DNA of 64,000 nucleotides, from NCBI RefSeq assembly GCF_004379255.2, contig NC_056048.1:15089197-15153196 (forward strand). Reading direction: 5' to 3'. The stretch comes from Salvia splendens (lineage: Eukaryota; Streptophyta; Magnoliopsida; Lamiales; Lamiaceae). The notes below the pieces were generated by a model. It searched no databases, had not been told where the DNA came from, and saw only the letters and a program-made list of their open reading frames with translations. Positions within the stretch are counted from its first letter, which is position 1. Every line of letters starts with the position of its first letter. Below, one piece after another: positions 47,276 to 57,784 of this stretch. Both the position numbers and the translations under genes were made by a program.

Positions 47276-48329
47276 GGGTGTCCACTATAAGGCGGACACG
47301 CCGAATAGCTCCGCCCAAGTTTTTGTTCATAGCCTCAATTTTGTTGTCCATAGCCCCAAAATTCTATTTCCGCCACTATAGTGGACAACTCCAATAGCCC
47401 CCAAATTTTATAATTAATTTTCATTTTTAAATATTTTTTAGTTTCAATCAAGTGTAATTTAAATAATCGCAGTATAAATAACTAGAATACGAGGTAATTA
47501 GGCCCGAATATTCGTTGTATTGCAAACCGGTAAAATTATACAACGAATAATTAAAATAAAATACAACTACAAAACTCCGGCACCGTCTACTCGGTGTCGG
47601 AGTCGGCTTCCTCGTCTTCCTCTTCTTCTTCTTCTTCTTCTTCTTCTTCTTCTTCTTCTTCTTCTTCTTCTTCTTCTTCTTCTTCTTCTTCTTCTTCTTC
47701 TTCTTCTTCTCCTCTCTCGCTGCTGCCGGCTGCGGTATCCCCAGGCGCATTATCAACCAACCCCAGACGACTCGATGGAGGAAGGGGTGGACTCGATGCC
47801 CACGGTGGTGGAGATTGAGTCCAACTCCAAGGCTGTGACGGAGCCGCATATCCGCCAAATCCCGACGGCTGAGAAGCATATCCGCCAATACCCGATGGCG
47901 GCGAATGATGGGCCGACGGCTGAGATGGATTGCTGTCATATCCCGATTCCTCAGTGTCGGGTGATTCGTCGTCTCCTCGGTGCATTTTGTAGAGAGTGTT
48001 TTTGTAGAAAGTGGGTGTATGGATTTTGTGAAAATGGGAGTGGGGGAGGAGAGGGAGTGGTATTTATAGATGAAAAAACGAAAAAAAAAAATTCAAAAAA
48101 TGCGGCTATAGCCGCGGCGGATATCCGCCACTATAATAGCCGCGGCTATAGCCGCGCCTATACACCCACCGCCGCGTCCTCGCCCCACTCGCCGCGAAGC
48201 CTCGTCCGCCGCCCTCCCCCCACCAGCCGCGTCCACCCTCGCGGCGGACACCCCCTCCACTATAATAGCCGCGCCTACCGCCCCCTACCGCCCCCTTCGC
48301 GGCGTCCGCCGCGTCCATAGTGGACGCTC
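47276..48329 (-). mobile_element. Non-autonomous PIF/Harbinger element, GTCCACTAT-TIR family
   Basis: 1,054 bp with TAA on both sides (47,273-47,275 and 48,330-48,332). Ends are GGGTGTCCACTATAAGGC and, inverted, GAGCGTCCACTATGG. The left arm has the empty site. It encodes a short ORF1-like N-terminus on the minus strand behind a TATTTATA box (48,061-48,068, reversed). Confidence 0.9.
47587..47985 (-). CDS. Short acidic ORF with poly-Glu, PIF ORF1-like N-terminus
   Basis: 132 codons starting MHRGDDESPDTEESGY, with Gly/Tyr-rich repeats (GIGGYASQPSGFGGYA) and a Trp/Pro segment like the N-termini of PIF Myb-like ORFs, then about 28 Glu codons and DEEADSDTE before the stop. The poly-Glu comes from a GAA/TTC microsatellite at 47,625-47,711. 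No SANT domain is present, so it is probably a truncated ORF1. Translation is unproven. Confidence 0.45.
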   Translation of the reverse strand: MHRGDDESPDTEESGYDSNPSQPSAHHSPPSGIGGYASQPSGFGGYAAPSQPWSWTQSPPPWASSPPLPPSSRLGLVDNAPGDTAAGSSERGEEEEEEEEEEEEEEEEEEEEEEEEEEEEEEEDEEADSDTE

Positions 48330-48509
48330 TAACCAAAACTGAAACAAAATCTACTTTTCCCAATATTATTACCAATAAAATATTTGTTCAACAAACGATG
48401 CTAATTCTACACAACCAAAACCTTCGAAAATACATCATCCAAAATACATCATCCATGCTAGGATTGGATTTAAGATGATACAACGTGAAAACTTCATTAC
48501 TCTAACACC

Positions 48510-48762
48510 ACAACTAAGCAAATTGAAACAAAACAAAACTAAACTCGAAAAACAAAAGAAAAAATTAAGATGAAGGCAATGTATGAAAATCAAGATGAGA
48601 TACAAAAGAAATAACACTGTAAGTATTTCAATTGTTTAAACAATAAAATAATACTCCCTTAGCCAAGTGCAGTTTTGAATATCCCATCTAATTTCTAATT
48701 ACCTGTCTCCCATTGAGATTGCCAACCCAGCAGGTCAGGGGCGGGCCGGCCATAGGTTCGAA
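48510..48762. other. Intergenic sequence, nothing recognised
   Basis: AT-rich flank between the end of arm homology and the hAT fragment. The arm may continue, but the left counterpart lies outside the window. Confidence 0.4.
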
Positions 48763-49131
48763 TCAGTGGCGGATCCAGGATTAAAAAACGGAGGGGGCGG
48801 AATAAAATAATAAAATAATAAAATATTAAATATAATGCTTCAATATGTTTTTTTAGCAAAATGAAAGTCTATTACAATTCAAGTAGCTCTAGCATTTGTT
48901 AACCGAGACAACTGATTTCTACGGGTATCCATATCTTGAAAATGTTTCAAGATTCTTTCATTAGAAACACTAGCAAAGATGGATCTTTCATTGTATACTA
49001 CCAAACTGTCATTCAACCACTCATCTCCCATCCTATTCCGCAAGTCAGTCTTGACAAATTTCATTGCTGAAAATACTCTTTCAACAGATGCAGTCGCTAC
49101 AGGTAAAACACGCTTACAAAATCCAACCTCC
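48763..49131 (-). mobile_element. hAT fragment (TTF/ZMYM1-like), C-terminal end
   Basis: The terminal CAGTGGCGGATCCAGGATT at 48,763 is a common plant hAT terminus. It is followed on the minus strand by the hAT dimerisation region LPVATASVERVFSAMKFVK, LRNRMGDEWLNDSLVVY and RILKHFQDM, ending near 48,898. The rest of the transposase and the other terminus are gone; sequence changes to B3-flank DNA near 49,131. Confidence 0.82.
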
Positions 49132-49620
49132 TTAAAAATACAACAATAATTGAGCACATGCACATATACAAAATCCAAAAGCATACAAATGAACATATAA
49201 CAATAGTTACTATTTAGTTAAACACGCATACTATTTAATACAAACATCTTAGGGCACCCGCAACGCTGTGCCGCCCCCGTTCCTATGCCGTTCCGGCGGA
49301 ACGGTTCCGCGGCGGCACGCGTTGCAGCGTGCGTTCCGTCGCCATTCCGTGCCGCCCCCGTTCCTATGTCGTGCCGCGTTCCGTTCCGGAGGAACGCGGA
49401 ACAAAACGTTCCGCCACGCGCCTAGGCGACGTGGCGGCCTCCCATTCGACGCGTGAAGCCCACTCGCTGCCCCGCGAGTGGGCTTCGTCCCGGTAACGCA
49501 ATAATTCAATTTTTTTTTTAAAAATACGAATTTAAAAAAAAAAATTTTTTGCAACGGTAATGTGACCGTTTTTTTATATCCGTTTTAAATTTTTTTTATT
49601 TTTTATTTATTTATTTACTC

Positions 49621-49628
49621 TATAAATA
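49621..49628 (+). promoter_or_regulatory. TATA box of the PIF transposase
   Basis: TATAAATA followed by CTCCTA, 114 bp upstream of the ATG at 49,742. The same box and leader style precede the Myb-like ORFs at 15,209 and 39,515. Confidence 0.7.
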
Positions 49629-49741
49629 CTCCTATTTCATACTCATTTCAATCACAAACACACATATATTCCTCTCTATTTCAACCCCAATTTTCATCTC
49701 AAATCAACTCTCGTTTCCTTCTCCCAAATTTAATCAAACTA

Positions 49742-50992
49742 ATGGATCCTTTTGAACAAATGCGTCAAATATTGCAACAATCACTTGAAGAAGATCGACG
49801 ACGGGAGGCCGAAGAAGCCACGCTGCCCCAACGACGCTCCCGTACGTACATCCATCGTAACCGGGAGGAAGCCGCTGCAAGGTTAGTACGCGACTATTTC
49901 TGCGATAACCCGGTTTGGGGAGATACGTACTTCCGTTGCCGTTTCCGCATGGGGAAACCTTTATTTCTCCACATCGCGAATACTTTGGCAGCCCGGGAAG
50001 AGTTCTTCTAGGAAGGGTACGACGCGGTCGGCCGTCCCAGCCACACGACGCTGCAGAAATGTACTGCAGCAATCCGCCAGCTTGCCACTGGACAAACGGC
50101 CGACATGTTCGACGAATACCTCCACATCGGAGACAGCACTGGGCGAATGTGCTTGCTCAAATTCTGCAAAGGCGTCCGGGCAGCCTTCACCGACGAATTT
50201 CTCCGGAGGCCAAGCACGACCGATTGTCAGTTCCTGCTCGACCTTCACGAAACAGTGCACGGATTCCCCGGGATGCTCGGCAGCGTCGATTGCATGCACT
50301 GGCAATGGAAGAATTGCCCGGTGGCGTGGAAGGGGTCCTACACGAGCGGCCACAAAGGCACCCACCCAACCGTTATACTTGAGGCCGTTGCCGACTACCG
50401 CCTTTGGATCTGGCACGCGTACTTCGGGGTCCCCGGGTCTAACAACGACGTAAACATGCTCCAACAGTCCGACCTCTTGACCGAAGTTTTGGATGGTAAA
50501 GCGCCGGCCATCAACTTCGTCGCCAACAACCGGCTTTATAAAATGGGGTACTATCTCGCCGATGGCATCTACCCGATGTGGCCTACCTTCGTGAAGACGT
50601 GCAGTGGGTCTGCGAACCCAAAGCAGGCTCTTTTTGCGCAGAAGCAGGAGGCTGCTCGCAAGGATGTGGAGAGGGCGTTCGGGGTTCTCCAAGCGCGCTT
50701 CAACATCATCAAAGCCCCGGCTCATACGTGGTTCATGGAAAACATGGTCGACATCATGTATACGTGCATAATCTTGCACAACATGATTGTCCAAGACGAA
50801 GGACCCGAGGCGGGAAATTGGTTCGACGACGAATCCCCCGGAAGCTCAACCGCAAGTAGTCCGCCTCGAAGTGGAGCGCATCCGTCTATACAAGAACGGT
50901 TATCTATTCGTGCAAGGACACGCGACTCTAGTGCCCACACCCAACTCCAACATGATCTAATTGAGCACATTTGGGCAAATTTTGGCGGATGA
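49742..50992 (+). pseudogene. PIF/Harbinger transposase (DDE_Tnp_4), one premature stop
   Basis: 416 codons in one frame, interrupted only by TAG at 50,009-50,011 (codon 90), where a Gln codon would fit. Order: N-terminal helical region (MDPFEQMRQIL), helix-turn-helix-like CRFRMGKPLFLHIA, first catalytic Asp in GMLGSVDCMHW, then GHKGTHPTVILEAV, second Asp in PGSNNDVNML, ADGIYPMWPTF, Glu in DVERAFGVLQ, and IILHNMIVQDE near the end. It should cut at the TIRs and insert at TWA sites, normally with the Myb-like partner. A single nonsense change suggests recent activity; initiation at 50,105 would lose the N-terminus. Confidence 0.95.
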
Positions 50993-51372
50993 AATTATTA
51001 AAATTGTGTACTTTTATTTTTTTAGGATTTTAATTGTGTGCTTTTTATTTTTTAAGTTTAAGTTGTAATTTTTTTTAATGTTGTGTGTTTTTTAATAAAG
51101 TGTGTTTGTTTTTTAAAGTGTGTTTATTTAAATTGAATTGGGTTGGAAATAAAAAAAATGAAATTGAATGAATAGTAATTTAAGGAACGGAGGGTTGCAG
51201 GTTCCGTTCCTTAGTTAAGGAATGGAGTAAAAAAGTACAGTGGGGCCATCAAATAGTGGTTTAAGGAACGGTATAGGAACGGTATAGGAACAGCGTCGTG
51301 GATGGCCTTACAATTACAACAAATAAAAATTACACAAAAAATTTAAATAGTGTATCATGAAAGTTTCAAACA

Positions 51373-52225
51373 TCATGGTTCAATCGCAACATTGAACCTG
51401 ATGTATGCATCAGGTAAGAGCATAAAAGTAACTATGCTCCCAATTTCCAGACCATTTTCATCATAAAAAATTCTCCACCCAGTATGCAAAATTATCGAAT
51501 CATCATCGCATTGTGTTACTTTCATTGTATAATGTCGGCGATGACATGTAAGAACGACATTCTGAATATACTTTTCAGATAGATGTTTTTCCAAAATGAA
51601 AATGGTAATTCCTTCATTTAAAAAACACAATATCAATATCATAATAAAATTAAAATATTTAAGCATACACAAATAATTGAAACATCAAAACATGTTAATC
51701 TGAAAGGTTCAATTTAATAAAAAACATGTTTAAGATAAAAAATTATAAAAAAAATAAACAATTATTAAATTATTAGAAACGTACTTTATTAATAAAATTA
51801 TTATTACTAATAATAATAAAAATAAATTATAGTAATAATCAAATGCACATATCAATAATTACCAATTCATAGCGCTTTTCTTCTTGTATGATAATACTAA
51901 AAGAAGGTCTACCATGATAATTCATAAAAGTCCTGAATATTATAAAATACCTAAAATTTCAACAATAAGATTCAACTGTTAAATATAAATAAACATTATA
52001 CGTATTTAAATTCAAATCAACTTATAATTAATTAAAACAATTACTTGGTAATCTCGGTGCATGCTTAATTAAGCCATAACTTGCGTAGATATCAGCTATA
52101 AACAACCCACCGCCTTTGTACTCCAACGTTATAGTGTCATTCACTTCAACATTATTCTCAATAATAAAATTCTTCCATCCATATTCCAGATAATAAGATC
52201 GCCGGTGATAATAAACTTCAACTTC
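51373..52225 (-). pseudogene. Third B3-domain (REM-like) gene copy, two B3 pieces
   Basis: The segment from 52,225 to 52,028 reads VEVYYHRRSYYLEYGWKNFI, then NNVEVNDTITLEY and FIADIYA, the C-terminal half of a B3 domain. The segment 51,672-51,373 reads VVLTCHRRHYTMKV, GWRIFYDENGLEIGS and YIRFNVAIEP, a second B3 piece equivalent to 2,657-2,944. Intron sequence between them matches the arms but is clearly more diverged. The 5' end is cut by a Gypsy LTR at 52,226. The downstream flank continues at 49,132-49,251, across the PIF transposase element. Confidence 0.72.
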
Positions 52226-54771
52226 TGTCACGATCCAACTTTGCTAATTATAGCAAGGTTCGATATACCATGACGGGGGTGCATATTAAGAATGTGGGTT
52301 GAGTACGAAAGAAGGATTTAATTGTTGAACTTTCTGTCTGTAGAATATAAACGGTGAATACATTAATAGAATGACTCGATCACAATGACTCGAGTAGGGG
52401 ACCATACAATATACTGGCTAGTTATCAGAGTCTTTAGAGACATAAAGGATTTCTAAACATATCTAAACATATTGTGCCGTAGAGATTGTGTTCTCTTACG
52501 GTCAACTAAACATTCATGTGCCGGGAAAGTGGCCACTTTCCACGGGCACCGGACCGGCCAACCTTACCAATGACACACAGTCCACGTGTACACTAGTCCG
52601 AGTAGGGACTCTCCCCTTGCTGGGACCTGAATTTGATTTCTTACTTTATTTGGCATAGCACATTCGGTATAACCAAACAGATAGGCATCATTACATAAAA
52701 TAACATCTTTTATGGCAAGACAACATCATTTGGATAAATAAATATTATCTCAAATATACTTCATATTTTTATCCACATTTGTATGTAGGATAGAAAAGTT
52801 CACTCGTGCGCCTCTGACTCCGTATGACAATATTAACTCCCTTTGGAGTTAATTCCGTGTGATGGACCTTGTCCAATAAAAGATAATAGTCTATTCAGCG
52901 TCGAGAAATAAATAAAAGTGGATGACATGCTCCTAGGATATCCATCATATTTTCTTCTCTCTTTCATAACTCATTCACTTTAATTAAATCCGGAGATTTA
53001 ATTATTGACATTAATTAATCTCTCGATTAATTTAGTAAATCTGAGGATCAAATCATGCAAACTCAATTATTTAAATTAATTCAAGAGAATTTAATCTCAA
53101 GCAATTAATTTAATCCTAATATTACAATTAATTAATCCCAAATGAAGAATTAATTAATTTTAGTCCAAATAACTCTAAAAAATTTAACCCTTCAAGCACT
53201 AAAAATGTTACCCATAAAAATAAAGTCTATGGCCCAAACCAATTTTATACTTGAAATGGCCCAATGACAAAAGATCTACAAATATTAGTCTAAGTATAGG
53301 TTCGGATTTCTTCACGATCGGGGTCCAAACAATATCCGATCGTCCCGAAATTTTAACCGAATGTAGAAGACTCATAATATATCATTCTTACCGAATGAGA
53401 TCAAATTTTAATGGTTAGATCTTCTAGTATTAATTTCGGAAGTGGCTGTCGTTTTCTAAAGTACCAGTGTTGGTTTTGTATAAGATCGGAGGTTCAAACA
53501 TTGTCCGATCGTTCTGAAATTTTAAAGGAAGGTAAAAAACTCTCCTAACTTCACTTTGACCGAAGGAAATTACATTTGAACAGTTAGATTTTCTGTTATA
53601 AATTTCCGAAGGTGCTTATCTTCCAAAGATAAAACATTTTAGGAGTTTTTCCTACTTTTTTTTGTGATTCCAAGACTTTCCTACTTTGCATGCTTGGTTG
53701 TGATTCTAAGTTCTATATAAATTCATGCTAACATGACGTGTTTGATAAAAAAAACTTGAAAAGATTTAACTTGTGGTTTGAGAATCATTACCTCAAAAGG
53801 ATGATAAGAGATTTCTATGATGTGACTTGAAACTCTCCTTCTTAAAGAAAGCTTTAAAACTTGGTATTAGAACGTTGGAAAGTTTTCCATCTACTTGCTT
53901 GAAAATAAAAGTTTGGAGGTGAAAGAAAATTTTTTGGGTAGGCGTTGATAGGAAGCTGATACCTTCTTTTATACACTAACTCCGTACACAAGTTATGGGT
54001 ACGCATTTTTCTCGGTTAATATCCCAACATCATCATTCTTTTCTTTGATTTCATCACATTTTGCAGAGGTAGAATTAAGGGGAGTGTTTGTTGGCGGAGC
54101 TCCCGGCATGGTTCAGGATTTGGTAAGAAAAACAAAGTTGGTACCATTCCTCCTTTCCCCACTTCCTATTTTTTCCCATTAGGTAGGTATATATATTTTA
54201 CTAATTACCGTGGTCATTTTCCCGTGTAGGAGGTTTTTCTGAAATGGAAGCGGGATTTTCTAATTGCTCGAGATGTCGGACTTTCTTTTATTGTTGTATA
54301 CATTCAAATACTACTTGTTATTTTACGCATAAAGATGGTAAAAGTTATTTTTGTTACTGAATTATTATTGCACTGTCGTTCTGACTTGTCCCATCATTTG
54401 TAGGAAGTTGAGGTTTCCTGAAGAGAGAATACTAGCTTTGTGAAGAAGCTTTAGCTCGTTTTTGTAACATCCTAAATTAAATACAATTAGTACATTTCTC
54501 ATTTGAAGAGAAATGACTATGTTTTGTAAATAAACATTTAATATCCATCTGATTTATAAATGCACATGGACAATTATTTTATCGCTTCATGTATCTTCTT
54601 GCACATCAAAGTTCTTTATCAAAGTTAGTTTCACATGGATGCTTAACTATCAATTAAAACCCATAAAGGATTTTAATACAACGAAACATGGGAGTTTAAA
54701 ATACTACTTGCTTTAATACATTCATTTACCCTATAAACATTTAATGACGTTAATTTGAGCGGGGTATTACA
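52226..54771 (-). mobile_element. Gypsy-type LTR, inserted in the B3 gene
   Basis: 2,546 bp from TGTCACGATCC to GGGGTATTACA, followed by a polypurine-side region (TTCTACCCCTCTTAAAAG, then AAATTTCATCCC). It shares the GTGCCGGGAAAGTGGCCAC word with the LTRs at 28,089. The flanking ACTTC (52,221-52,225) is one side of the expected target duplication; the partner was not found. The LTR may contain a nested piece at 54,080-54,420. Confidence 0.7.
54080..54420 (+). other. Exon-like segment with an inverted copy at 57,785-58,025
   Basis: An open stretch reads ELRGVFVGGAPGMVQDL up to a GTAAGA donor. After a short intron ending GTGTAG comes EVFLKWKRDFLIARDVGLSF. An inverted, diverged copy with the same intron sits at 57,785-58,025. 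It could be part of a gene captured by a transposon or an unrecognised element. No function can be named. Confidence 0.35.
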
Positions 54772-56445
54772 TTCTACCCCTCTTAAAAGAAATTTCATCC
54801 CAAAATTTGCACGATTTAATTATGAACAACTATGGACCTTGTACTTTCACAGTGCTTTCACTGTGTTATACGATTTCGTTCTTTAACCATTGCAACTCTC
54901 CCAAAGAGCTTCTGGTCAAAGATCATTACTCAAATTCAAATTTAATCATTTCTTCTTTATAAAACTTCAGGTTGTACACGCGGAAAGAATCGTGTTCATT
55001 TTTCATGGTTTGATATTAATATCAAACGATCACTCCTTCGGTAGCTCTTTTACTTTTCTATTTTAATGCCTTATCGATCTTAGTTATTCTTTCGAGGAAA
55101 AGAGATACTTATTGGATCTTAGTGTCCTTTAGTAAACGGTAACTTAGTGCGATGAGCATAAGGCATGTTTGTCATTAAAACCATTTGCTAGAGGAAAAAT
55201 ATTGGGAACTCTCGTTATTTGCGGAATTTCGCATTGAATCTCCATAGATCATGCCTCTAGATCCTTAACACATTTACTTCATGAGTTAAATCTAGTTCAC
55301 ATGTTTTGTTTTTTTATATATTTTTCGATAGGGCTAACTATACTTAAGAAACCTTGAATTTATTCGGGTATTGGTGGTCTTCAAAATGACACGACTCCCC
55401 ATTTCGATGATCCATTGGGATTTCATCAGTGGCTAGCGGGTTCACTTTGTTTGAATCACGATTCGTACTAGTAAAGCTTAGCACATGGCCTTTTCGCACT
55501 TATTTGTCCAACGTTTTCCTTCTTAACATCCGGGTAGGTAGGTACGTCATCTATGAAGACGAAGATAAGCCTGTTGTATACGCATTTCCTAAGTTTCACA
55601 TATACTGTCGGTATATGTTATTACCATTTATTCCTTATGATCATATAAATATTGAAAGGGCGCTCCAGAATACGTTATTTGGTTGTATTTATGGTTGGAA
55701 ACAATCATATTTCAATTTCATCTATAAAATACGTCACCTCTCTTTAGTTGATCGAACCACTTTGTCTATGCACGTTATCAACGTTCTATCTTTTCCTTGG
55801 TAGCAAGTACAGATGATCTTCCGGGCAATACGTTAGGTTTGAGAAAACCTAAATTTAGGGTCCGCCGAATTATACATTGTGTGATTTTATTTTCCTTTGT
55901 CTGGTACGGTTTTCTAGAGGTCGAAGGTGAACTCTAATTGTCAACCTGATGGTAACTTGGGTAAAGTGTTGAGAAATAGGCCTGGACATTCACATGGTAT
56001 TTAAATTTTCAATATTTCTTTCTTCTTTCGACTTATCAGTTTGGTTATACGAGGTAAAGAAAACATCACTAGCGTGGTGCTTGCATGCGTATTCATGGTA
56101 ATCTCGTAGGATCTTATTTTCTATCATAAGGCTAGGAAAGCAATTTGTCATTCCTCGGATTGTGAAGTGATTTTCAGTCATCTAATCCATTCGTAACATG
56201 ATGTCCATAATTCTATGTCATGAGTTAAGACTTTACGTTCTTTCCCTAACGTGATTCTTAAGATTTTGGCGGGTGTAAGAGGTTTTTACGATTCATCCTA
56301 CTGATGGAGCTACTCTTATTTTCGACTCAAAGTATCCTATTGTGAGTCCTAAGTTATTTGCAAATCTTTCGAGTCTCTTTTCAGGCTGCCTTTGCCTTCG
56401 TGTGTACGTCCCTGTTTGTGACATGACTCTTTATCGATGTCATCA
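54772..56445 (-). other. Degenerate Gypsy interior
   Basis: Starts with the polypurine-side sequence of the LTR at 52,226. Minus-strand frames are broken by many stops and no gag, protease or RT motif could be aligned with confidence. The plus-strand frame at 55,429-55,803 has no recognised domain. Probably old retrotransposon interior. Confidence 0.45.
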
Positions 56446-56446
56446 A

Positions 56447-56569
56447 CCGGGGAGCTCCACTATAGTGGCGGAAATAGAATTTTGGGGCTGTGGACAACAA
56501 AACTGGGCTATGGACAAAAACTGGAGCGGGGCTATTGGGCGTGTCCGCCTTATAGTGGATACCCTTATC
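56447..56569 (-). mobile_element. Short PIF MITE, GTCCACTAT-TIR family
   Basis: About 123 bp. Minus strand starts GGGTATCCACTATAAGGC and ends CCACTATAGTGGAGC, with the same middle (GTCCATAGCCCAG, CCCCAAAATTCTATTTCCGC) as the ends of elements at 1,573 and 47,276. The left flank does not show a clear TWA duplication. Confidence 0.75.
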
Positions 56570-56573
56570 CCCA

Positions 56574-57110
56574 AATCAAACAAAACAAATTCTATTACTC
56601 TCTTCTTCTCCGGCGAAATCACCGTCAATAGGATCGCCGGGTTCCAGCGGCGTCCTCCTCCTCCCTCCGTCGTTCACTCCCTTCTCCGGGGAAGTCACGC
56701 CCGGTCTGGCTGGCGAAACCGGAGGGGTCTTCTGCAGGGGAGAACCGCCTTCTGTCGAACTTCAATTCGGCTGAGTTACGTTGTAGTTTTTATGCGTCTT
56801 CCGGTGAATCCACCGACAGGGAGAGGACCTCGACTCCTTTTCCTTCTTCCCTGGCGTCTCTCTTAGGCGGACAGCCGTCGCCTGCGGCCAGCGATACGCT
56901 CCTCCTCCTCCCCTGCTGCTGGCTATCTGTACCAGCTCTCTCTCCCTGCCGAGTTCTCTGGGAGGCAGCGACTCCTGCCGGCTCTCGATCTTCCCTCGAC
57001 TGTGCCGACACCAGCCCCCGCCCCGCGCTGCTGCTCCAGCGGCGCCTTCGCTCCAGCCCGACCTCCGGAACCCCGTCGTTAGCCGGTCAACTCCGGGCAA
57101 CCCTAATCTA
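56574..57110. other. GC-rich segment, possible gene or captured fragment
   Basis: A GC-rich block with several open frames on both strands, standing out from its AT-rich surroundings. No protein domain recognised. It could be the 5' part of a gene or DNA captured by a transposon. Confidence 0.3.
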
Positions 57111-57784
57111 AGTTAAGTTCTTTTTTTGTTTTTTTTTTCTATTACTTGGTTTAGGCAGCAGTGGGAGTTGGTAAAATCGTTTGATGTTGAGAGCATGGTT
57201 AACTAAATGTTGGCACTACTGATTTTCGATGTTTGTTTTTTCTTGAAAACTCCCTAAGTTCTTGTTCTATTATGGTGGTTGTACTACATGATGCAAAGGA
57301 GGGTATGGTTGTGTTTACCTGATGTAGTTGGGACTGAGATTTCTGATCCTTGGAACCACCGTAGCTCCTCTTGCTCGTTCTCACTCTCAACTCTAAACTT
57401 TGTTGATTTGAAGTGTGTAGGAGTGAAGTTTGATGTGTGTGAAGGGGTTTATTTAGGCAAAACTTGGTGTACTTTGGGGAATTAAATGGGGTTGATCATC
57501 ATTTGTTTTCATACATAGCATATCCTCTTATTTGATCTCTTTGTAGTACCATTAGTTATGGAGTTTTGGTGGTATTTGTAGTACTAGGTACTTAGCTAAT
57601 AACTCTCATTTGTTTGGATTTGTAGCACTAGGTAGTTGGCTAATAACTCTCATTTGTTTGGATTTGTCTTGCTCTCATTTGTTTGGATTTGTCTTGCTCT
57701 CTTTGGTGAGTCATTTGTCTCCTATGGTTAAAGGAGAGTTGTCATTTTTCCTCATATGGCTTTTAAAGGAGAGGGTGTTACCGT
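57111..57784. other. Intergenic sequence with a short direct repeat
   Basis: Contains repeated CTCATTTGTTTGGATTTGT blocks (57,607-57,695). No supported gene. Confidence 0.4.

Larger units (their letters stand above)
38112..48509. repeat. Right arm of the large inverted duplication
   Basis: Reverse complement of 1-16,616 after removing private insertions (PIF elements at 45,043 and 47,276, and a tandem duplication at 41,359-42,611). The arm begins inside the PIF element at 38,075, about 37 bp from its end, at the point where left-arm similarity stops. Confidence 0.9.
49252..51307 (+). mobile_element. PIF/Harbinger element encoding transposase only
   Basis: 2,056 bp with TTA on both sides (49,249-49,251 and 51,308-51,310). 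Ends are GGGCACCCGCAACGCTGTGC and, inverted, GGCCATCCACGACGCTGTTC. It contains the palindrome at 49,459-49,482, a TATA box at 49,621-49,628, one transposase gene and an AAGGAACGG-rich 3' subterminal region. There is no Myb-like ORF. The internally deleted copy at 408-1,539 derives from this type. Confidence 0.95.

Noticed and set aside
47520..48320. 266-codon plus-strand ORF with poly-Leu
   Set aside because: Antisense reading of the GAA microsatellite in a PIF element; the minus-strand frame has the promoter and family-like N-terminus.
50105..50992. Complete 295-codon gene starting at 50,105
   Set aside because: Same frame as the transposase from 49,742. The start lies downstream of the TAG and lacks the N-terminal helical region, so it is treated as part of the broken transposase.
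52226..54771. Solo LTR
   Set aside because: A polypurine-side sequence follows it directly and the ACTTC duplication is absent at 54,772, so interior sequence follows.
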